Shown here one piece after another: positions 56,872 through 64,000 of a DNA stretch of 64,000 nucleotides (positions are counted from its first letter, which is position 1; the number at the start of each line of letters is the position of its first letter). Where the stretch lies: positions 111,343,702 through 111,407,701 of the forward strand of contig NC_044981.1 in assembly GCF_008728515.1 (NCBI RefSeq). Reading direction: 5' to 3'. The notes under the pieces were generated by a model. The model saw only the letters and a program-made list of their open reading frames with translations. It had not been told where the DNA came from and ran no database searches. The translations under genes were made by a program, and so were the position numbers. This DNA comes from Papio anubis (taxonomy: Eukaryota > Chordata > Mammalia > Primates > Cercopithecidae).

Positions 56872-57075
56872 CAGTTTAGAACTGTAGCAGCCTGGAGCTA
56901 ACAGGGCCTGGAGAACCTCATTCCACCTCAGGGGGGAAGGGAGCTGCTCTGTGGCCAGGGCAAGACTTTGGGCCCAGAGAGCCCTACTCCTTCAGCGCAC
57001 TCACCACTGCTCCATCCTGCCCCTCACTGAGGCGCTGCCTCAACTTTGATTAAAAAAACCAACACACTTCCTTTA
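56872..57075. other. Short unique interval
   Basis: No repeat or gene was recognised. Confidence 0.4.
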
Positions 57076-57231
57076 GAAGCTTTGTGGGCCAGGTGCGGTG
57101 GCTCACGCCTGTAATCCCAGCACTCTGGAAGCTTTGTGGGCCAGGTGCGGTGGCTCACGCCTGTAATCCCAGCACTTTGGAAGCTTTGTGGGCCGGGTGC
57201 GGTGGCTCACACCTGTAATCCCAGCACTTTG
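57076..57231. repeat. 52-bp triplication of flank plus Alu head
   Basis: Units begin with 'gaagctttgtggg' at 57076, 57128 and 57180. Each has 12-14 bases of non-Alu flank followed by the first 38-40 Alu bases. The third unit runs on into the rest of the Alu, where 'gaagc' recurs at 57232. Confidence 0.95.
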
Positions 57232-57358
57232 GAAGCCGACACAGGGTGATCACCTGAGGTCGTGAGTTCAAGACCAGCCTGCCCAACATGGTGAAACCGT
57301 GTCTCTATTAAAAACACACAAAAAATTAGCCTGGCGTGGCGGCACATGCCTGTAATAC
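57191..57358 (+). mobile_element. Alu, 3'-truncated
   Basis: A sense Alu continuing from the last triplication unit. It stops in the right arm after 'gcacatgcctgtaata', with no tail. Confidence 0.92.
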
Positions 57359-58089
57359 TGATGAGATGCTATCAAATAAGTTAAAACAGTAAAAAACAAC
57401 CCTTGGTCCATACCACAGGGTCCCTGACCGATGTGCACGTGTCCACAAGACTCATGTGGTCAGGCCAGGCCAAGCCACTCAGGCAGGGGCAGGAGTCCTG
57501 GAAAAGGAAGGCGGCATGGGCCCGCCTGAGCCATGGCTGTCCCTTGTCACAGAGGCCAATTACACGGACTCCCATAAATAACAGTCTTCACCATACAGCT
57601 CCACCTCAGGGGTTAAATGGGTTTCTGTCGGCTAAGTGCCATCTCTCATACTGAAAATCTGCAAATGGATATGGAATTAATAATTCTGGCTGGCTGTCAG
57701 CCAGTAGGTCATCCTTCAAAGCAAGCAAAACACATTTCTGCACAGTGTACCTATAGCTTTCTGAAAGATCAGAAATGCAGCCTTTGCCAGGACAAATGCC
57801 AAAAACGGATGTGACAGAGCCTGAGCATCAGTGCTCCCACACCACCTCCTCCACTCAGAGCCCCGGCATGGCCCCAGCTGGCCCTGACGCACCCAGAGGG
57901 TCCCGCTGTACTAGATACTCCTCTTTCTTATCTCTCTGTTGAGAAGCTATTTATATTTCATTAGAACGTCAGTGCAGTAAACCAGCTTAAGCTCTTGCTA
58001 GGTGTGGAAATGAGCAAGAGAAAAGGCAAAGCTCAAGCCCTCCATGGATAACCCACAGGTTCTCTGAATAGCAGTAAAAATAAGGTTTC
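57359..58089. other. Unique sequence, no gene seen
   Basis: No repeat was recognised. The frames of 60-83 codons here are unfamiliar. Confidence 0.45.
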
Positions 58090-58386
58090 CGGCTGGGCAC
58101 AGTGGCTTATGCCTGAAATCCCAGCACTTTGGGAGGTGGTAGCAGGCAGATCATGTGAGGTCAGGAGTTGGAGACCAGCTTGGCCAACATGGTGAAACTG
58201 TCTCTTCTAAAAATACAAAAATTAGCTGGATATGGTGGCGTGCACTTGTAATCCCAGCTACTTGGGAGGCGGAGGCAGGAGAATCGCTTGAGCCTGGGAG
58301 GCGGAGGTTGCAGTGAGCCGAGATGGCACCACTGCACTCCAGCCTGGGCCAGAGAGCCAGACTCTGTCTCAAACAAACAAACAAAA
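58090..58386 (+). mobile_element. AluS
   Basis: A complete sense Alu with an (AAAC)n tail. It forms a close inverted pair with the Alu at 58510-58796. Confidence 0.95.
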
Positions 58387-58509
58387 GGTCATGCGTACCG
58401 CTCTCCTCGAAGGTAAGACTGTTCTATGAAATGTTTTGAGAAAGAAAAGGTAGAAATACTCTCTTATTGTATATGTATGTGTGTGTGGATTTTCTAGGTC
58501 TCTTGGGTC

Positions 58510-58796
58510 TTTTTGTTTTTGTGAGACAGAGTCTCACTCTGTTGCCCTGGCTGGAGTGCAGTGGCGCAATCACAGCTCACTTCAGCCTTGACCTCCCGGG
58601 CCCAAGCGATCTTCCCACCCCAGCCTCCTGACTAGCTGGGACTACAGGTGCACACCACTGCGCCCAGTTAACTTTTTGTAGAGATGAGTTTTCGCTATGC
58701 TGCCCAGGCTGGTCTCAAACTCCTGGGCTCAAGCAATCCACCCATCTCAGCCTCCCAAAGTGTTGGGATTACAGACGTGAGCCACAGTACCTGGCC
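58510..58796 (-). mobile_element. AluJ
   Basis: An antisense AluJ with 'agccttgacctcccgggccc' and a shortened linker. The word 'ggtctct' stands on both sides. Confidence 0.94.
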
Positions 58797-60323
58797 GGTC
58801 TCTCAGCCTTAAAGCAGTCTGAGGTACTGCCATTATTATATTTTACCTCCAATTTTTTGTTATGTCCATTCCAGAAAGGGGAGGTTGATTTCAGCAAAGA
58901 ACATGGGCAGGTTTGCCTTAGAATGCAATTTAAAAATTAGATTGACAGAAATCAGGATCATGGAAAATACATAATGGAGCAGAGTCAAGATTCAGTTAGA
59001 AGGCAGGCACTGGGTCCAGCAAGCCTACAATTACCAGAGCTGAGCTGTTCATTAGTGATAATCAGAGCAAATAACAAAGGACAGGACACTCAGCCTCAGT
59101 CCCAGCCCCAGCCCCAGGATATGCCTGGTTCATATGGAGAAGGCATTTTCATTCCCTGGGAGAAAAAGCAAAAAACCCGAAAATACAAACAAAACAGACA
59201 ATAACAACAAAGAACCCCAACATTTATCATCAGGATAGAAAGAAATTCATTCCACAATTGGAACCTACTGTGTGCCAAGTGCTAGGCCTGGCACTTAGGA
59301 TTCAGAGATGAATAGGATTCCGTCCCTTCCCTCCCAGGTCAGACCACCTTGTGGGGAAATGGACAAGCACACAGGCTTGTAACTGGGGCTGTAAGTCTAC
59401 AGCAGAAGTCCTGCTTGCAAAAGGAGCAACCCAGGAAACCCACTCTGTGAGCTTTCCAGAGGGGAGGGCACGTGAGAGGACAGGGCCCTGCTGTTGCATA
59501 TTGGGGACCGGGTGGCTGTGGTCCACAGCACCAGTGTCGCTCAAAAGGTGACAAGAACATGATGTTATAGGACACGCCGCCAAAAGCAATTCCACACAAT
59601 ATAAATGCACTGCTCTAAGAGGGTCAGCTTGGTCTGGGGATAAAAACTAGACCATCTCCAGAGGAACGGACAGACTGCGTTCTGTCCATACACCACTCGC
59701 TGCCCAAGCGGGCCTTTCAGAAAAAGCTGGGTGGCTGTGGTTCAAAGTCCTATTCTCTGGCAATGGCATGGAGTGAATCCACTCTGCCATGCCGATGGAG
59801 TGTGCTCCCATGCCCAGCACGTCAGTCACTGGGCCAGCAGGGTTGACAATACTTCAGTGAAACTGTGGACCCAAACCAAGTCTCTCACCTAAAGAGGTGA
59901 TTAACCCACAAACACAGAAACAGCAGCCAGGGTGTCTCTCAGAAAGTAGTTCGAGACCTGCTTCAAGAATATGAACCTAACGGATGACAGAAAGTCCAGG
60001 ATCCACACCATGACACGTGGTGGGCCGTATCTGGTTTAGGAGAGTTCCAGAGTGCAAGTGAGGGGTCAGCCAGAAAAGCTGTAGGGAAATCTCCACAAGG
60101 CACAACAGATATGTTCCCCTTTGAGCAACACAGTTTTCTAACAGCCAATAGGAAATAACAGTTCGAAAATTTATCCTAAAATTTACTAAACTTTTAAAGG
60201 TTATGTGGAATTAATGCATTATCAAGCAAGAGTAGATAATTGGAAGCTACCTTTTCTTATTCTATGGTTCTCGGAATCAAGTTACTTACAGTAACTCATA
60301 GGATGTGAAAATAAGACTACAGA
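58797..60323. other. Unique 1.5 kb, possible ancient repeat piece
   Basis: Around 59250-59380, 'actgtgtgccaagtgctagg' and 'agagatgaataggattcc' look like an ancient, unassigned interspersed repeat. No gene was recognised. Confidence 0.45.
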
Positions 60324-60334
60324 ATCAGCACAAA

Positions 60335-60648
60335 GGCCAGGCGCGGTGGCTCACGCCTGTACTCCCAGCATTTTGGGAGGCCGAGGCGGGCAGATTACCT
60401 GAGGTCGGGAGCTTGAGACCAGCCTGACCAGCGTGGAGAAACCCCATCTCTACTAAAAATACAAAATTAGCTGGGCGTGGTGGTGGGCACCTGCAATCCC
60501 AGCTACCCGGGAGGCTGAGGCAGGAGAATCGCTTGAACCTAGGAGGCAGAGGTTGCGCTGAGCCGAGATCGCGCCATTGCACTCCAGCCTGGGCAAGAAG
60601 AGCAAAACTCCATCTCCAAAAACAAACAAACAAACAAACAAAAAACAA
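60335..60648 (+). mobile_element. AluS
   Basis: A near-consensus sense Alu with an (AAAC)n tail and target repeats 'atcagcacaaa' at 60324-60334 and 60654-60664. Confidence 0.96.
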
Positions 60649-60684
60649 AAAGCATCAGCACAAACATGGTGTAATATTTCTGGG

Positions 60685-60889
60685 GTTGAATCCTGGGTTT
60701 GCTACTTTCTATCTTTATGAGGAGGGAAAGTTCCTGAAGCTCTTTGTGCTCTGGTTTCCTTGCATGTAAAACTGAGATAGAGATTTTAACCTACCTGAAG
60801 AGGTGCTGGGGACATTAATGAGTTAATACACACAAAGCACTCAGAGCACTAGCTGGCACCTAGTAAGTGCTCAATAAATGTTCTAGTTA
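60685..60889 (+). mobile_element. MIR SINE
   Basis: A sense MIR with 'tttgctactttctatcttt', 'ggtttccttgcatgtaaaac' and 'ctagctggcacctagtaagt'. It ends at 'gctcaataaatgttctag', next to the poly-T of an Alu that cut its 3' end. Confidence 0.9.
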
Positions 60890-61199
60890 TTTTTTTTGTT
60901 TGTTTGTTTTTTTCTTGAGACAGAGTCTCTCTCTGTCACCTAGGTTGGAGTGCAGTGGTACGATCTAGGCTCACTGCAAACTCCACCTCCTGGGTTTAAG
61001 CGATTCTTCTGCCTCAGCCTTCCGAGTAGGTGGGATTACAGGCGCCCACCACCATGCCCAGCTAATTTTTGTATTTTTAGTAGAAATGAAGTTTTACCAT
61101 GTTGGCCAGGCTGGTCTCAAAATCCTGACCTCAAGTGATCTGCCTGCCTCGGCCTCTCAAAGTGCTGGGATTACAGGCATGAGTCACCAGGCTTAGCTG
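60890..61199 (-). mobile_element. AluS
   Basis: A complete antisense Alu with a (TTTG)n-like T tract, inserted at the end of a MIR. Confidence 0.95.
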
Positions 61200-62302
61200 A
61201 ATTACGGTTTTAATTTTTATCATTGTAATTTATTTAAACATTCCTTTATTCCTGCTTACTTTCTATGTATTTTTACATTGTTGACATTATGCTCTACTAA
61301 ATCTCATTTTTCTCCACTCAACACACTACTTCTCCAAGTCATTAAACATTTTAAACATGTAATCACTGTACATGTACATATTTAGCGACAATCATTCCGG
61401 TCCTGAAACTACCTAGGCATTGCTATCTTTAACTTCCTTTTGATGAGTCTTTTTTGGATTACCCATTTTATTTAGGGGAAAAGAACTGATTATTTGGGGG
61501 TAGAAAGATGTCAGTTCATGTGCTCCATAGAGAAGATGCAGGGGAAAAAAATAACAAGTCAAGATCTTTGAAGATGTACTGAACTGCTGCTGGCCGAGTT
61601 TTTGTTTTTAAAGTAATGATGTAGAGAGCAGTGACTGCATGTTGATAACACTTCGGAGAGGGGCCGGGAATGTCAGAGTCTGCTGCAAAGGGGACTCGTG
61701 CACTTCGGATGAACCGGAGCACTCCATCACTGTCCTCAGCTTGACTCTGTGATCACAAAGAAGTGCTAAAGAAGGATTTATGGACGCGTGTTTTTTCAGT
61801 GCTGCAGAGATCACCCATCATGGTTTCCCTGTACCATTAACCATTTACTGTCCAAGTAAGATTTCCCATCGGAAGCTCTAATTCATAAACTTAATTTTAT
61901 TACTCTTCATGAAACCTTCTGTTCTCTTTCGTGATGCTGTTGTAGCAATCATTTCTTTTTTCTGTCTGAAATACTTCCTACTCCAAAAAAAGATATAAGT
62001 TCCAATTCATGCCTCAAATGAAAACAATGCTTCAAAGATGCTGAATGAATCTCCCCTTGGAACCTGGCTATTAGGTGGTTTGGTGTCTCTCTTCTCTCTC
62101 CCTCCCAAAATGTTTCCATCTCAAAATAGGAGCACATTCCTCTTTTTATGACAAACTTATAAAGTTAAAATTAAAAGTTAAAAATCATAAAGTTATCAAA
62201 ATTAAGATAACCTCCAGATTCCAAACCAGCTTTAACAAAAAGTCAGTTACCATTATCATAAAATAATAAAAGACTGTACAGCTATCTGTGCAATGAATAA
62301 GC
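61200..62302. other. Unique sequence, no gene seen
   Basis: AT-rich, no recognised family. The frames at 61516-62266 are short and unfamiliar. Confidence 0.45.
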
Positions 62303-62599
62303 TTTTTTTTTTTTTTTGAGACAGAGTCTTGCTCTGTCCCCCAGGCTGGAGTACAGTGCTGCAATCTCAGCTCACTGCAAGCTCCGCCTCCCAGGTTCAA
62401 GCAATTCTCCTGCTTCAGTCTCCCTGGGAGCAGGGATTACAGGAGCCCAACATCATGGCTGGCTAATTTTTGTATTTTTAGTAGAGGGGGGGTTTCGTCA
62501 TGTTTGCCAGGTTGGTCTTGAACTCCCGACCTCAGGTCATCTGCCTGCCTCAGCCTCCCAAAGTGCTGAGATTATAGGCATGAGCCACTGCGCCTGGCC
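62303..62599 (-). mobile_element. AluS
   Basis: A complete antisense Alu with about 15 T and a small change in the head ('ctccctgggagcagggatt'). Confidence 0.95.
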
Positions 62600-63519
62600 A
62601 GCATTTTAAACTATACTTTTTTAGATGGCACAGAGTATTACAAATGAATGAAGTGCTAATTCAGTATGTATTTACTTGGGAGGGAACACCAAGAACAGCA
62701 TGGACCTGGGAGCTAGACGGATCGCCCTCAACTAGGAGACTTGACCTGTTAGTATTTTCAGGCCCAAAGTAGAAACTGTCTCTTGCTTTGAGCATTGTAG
62801 TTGGGAATTACACTTCTCTTGGATGCTAAAGTACAAAAGAGAACTTTTCACTCATCATTGTGTTTTATAGCTCTGACGACAAGTTAACTCTTTGCTACTG
62901 GACGTAGTGTCAACCATGCCATAAAAAAACGAGAGCAAAGATAATGGAAACCAGGCTGCTGGTCTCCATGGCCTTATAATAGTTGGGATATAGCAGCAAG
63001 TAAGTTGAAAGTGGAGGATTCTCATGGATCAGAAATATTTGTACAAGTTGGACAGATACTGCATGGCATCTCAAACAGAAGAGATTACCTCCTTTATTTG
63101 CAGGACAATTCTATTTATCTGTGTAATACAGTTTCAAACAACTTTTGACCTGTAGCAAATGATAGCCCATTTAGAAACCAAATTATTGAGGCTTAATGAC
63201 TAGATGGGTATAGACTTATTGTTTCAGCACCCCAAGACGGGTGATCTCAGTGCAGTAATGCTTCATTTGTCCCTTTATTCAGCCTGGAGCTACCTCTTCT
63301 GACACTTCAGGCCTTCCTGGTTACCTAGGATAAGATCCATCCTGGGGCTGGGCTCAGGCTCACACAGTTTGGGTTGGGGGAAAGAGCTGGGAGTTTTGCT
63401 TTTCTGCATTAAAGACTGAAGAATGGCCCAGAGCCCCTGCATGGTAGGCACGTAAGAGGGGACCATCATTCACACAGGCTGCTAGTAATGCTGCTGCTGG
63501 AGCTATGCAATGGTCTGAT
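62600..63519. other. Unique sequence, no gene seen
   Basis: No repeat or gene was recognised in this 0.9-kb stretch. Confidence 0.45.
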
Positions 63520-63895
63520 CCCCTTATTCCCTTGGTTCCTGAACCCTAATTTATGGCTCACCCTACTGCCTTCAGGGTCCAGCTCAACGCCCAGCTGCAG
63601 GCTCTAAGGCGCTCTGGACTCGGGCTTCTGCCCACTGCCATCTAGAATGTGCCTGAATCATAAATGCTCCTCTTTTTAAGACACCTCAGGGCACTCCTGG
63701 GTAGAGAAGCAACCACACTTCTTCTGTGTCCCTTTGCATCCTGGCACCTGTGAGCCTTTGTCTGCATCTATCAGCTTGTCTGCCTCCTGCCAACACTAAG
63801 CTTCCAGGACAGGGATTGGGTCTTTCCAGTCTCAGTAACCTCAGTGCACAATGCATAGCAGACACGCAAGAATGTTTTGAACTGGATGGAAATGT
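63520..63895 (+). mobile_element. L2 3' end
   Basis: Words 'ctgccttcagggtccagctc', 'ccaggacagggattgggtct' and 'acgcaagaatgttttgaact' are in L2 order. The frame at 63726-63959 is L2-derived, not a gene. Confidence 0.65.
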
Positions 63896-64000
63896 AGAGA
63901 CTGTATATCACTCCCAATGTAAACAACTCCCCAATTTCCAACCCTGGCCTCTCTCCTGAACTCCAAAAATGATTTCTAACTGTCTGATGGCCAACTTGGG

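Noticed and set aside
1..64000. CRISPR array, bacterial operon or prophage
   Set aside because: No spaced direct repeats, Shine-Dalgarno starts or phage genes are present; the sequence is primate repeat-rich DNA.
1..64000. tRNA, snRNA, Y RNA or 5S genes
   Set aside because: I looked for their characteristic starts and box elements and saw only the tRNA-like heads of MIRs and the 7SL-derived Alus.

Overview
This is primate nuclear DNA with no protein-coding gene that I can name. It holds about 52 Alu elements (0.8 per kb), plus MIR, L2, L1, MER5A, MLT1 and LTR16 fossils, and it lacks bacterial or viral gene organisation. One young Alu (49831-50137) carries several diagnostic differences that I know from Old World monkey AluYR subfamilies and not from human AluY. 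The best guess is therefore a cercopithecoid monkey (macaque, baboon, vervet or similar), not human. This rests on recalled subfamily consensus and was not checked by a search. Open reading frames in the window are mostly antisense or sense Alu translations and carry no gene evidence.

Layout. 1-7104: dense repeats (Alu, a MIR split by an AluJ, an L1 3' end, an L2, a further MIR) around unique DNA. 7105-8647: a repeat-poor island. 8648-15306: an Alu-rich block with a three-copy target-site series (10192-10854), an ancient DNA-transposon-like repeat cut by two Alus (11965-13030), and then, just outside it, a near-perfect hairpin (15403-15491). 15307-22412: mainly unique DNA with three Alus and one L1 end. 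22413-28250: Alu-in-Alu, an MLT1 LTR, two MIRs, a 25-bp minisatellite and a TATA-containing GC-rich segment. 28251-38204: unique stretches between Alus, with two MLT1 LTRs; a possible terminal exon lies at 28319-28610. 38205-43418: a large composite of minus-strand L1 pieces, broken by Alus and by a Tigger-like DNA transposon. 43419-49300: unique AT-rich DNA, a hAT-like element, an AG microsatellite, a possible signal-peptide exon on the minus strand, and a damaged Alu-in-Alu. 49500-64000: Alus, an LTR16-type LTR, three L2 3' ends, a MIR and unique sequence.

The window reads as an intron or an intergenic region. No genes can be shown to work together here. The noteworthy signals are structural: template-switch scars (922-1006, 38757-38799, 57076-57231), unusual duplications flanking an Alu (43419-43836), a hairpin that could be transcribed, and an Alu whose error pattern looks like poor assembly. 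I found no convincing new biological system.
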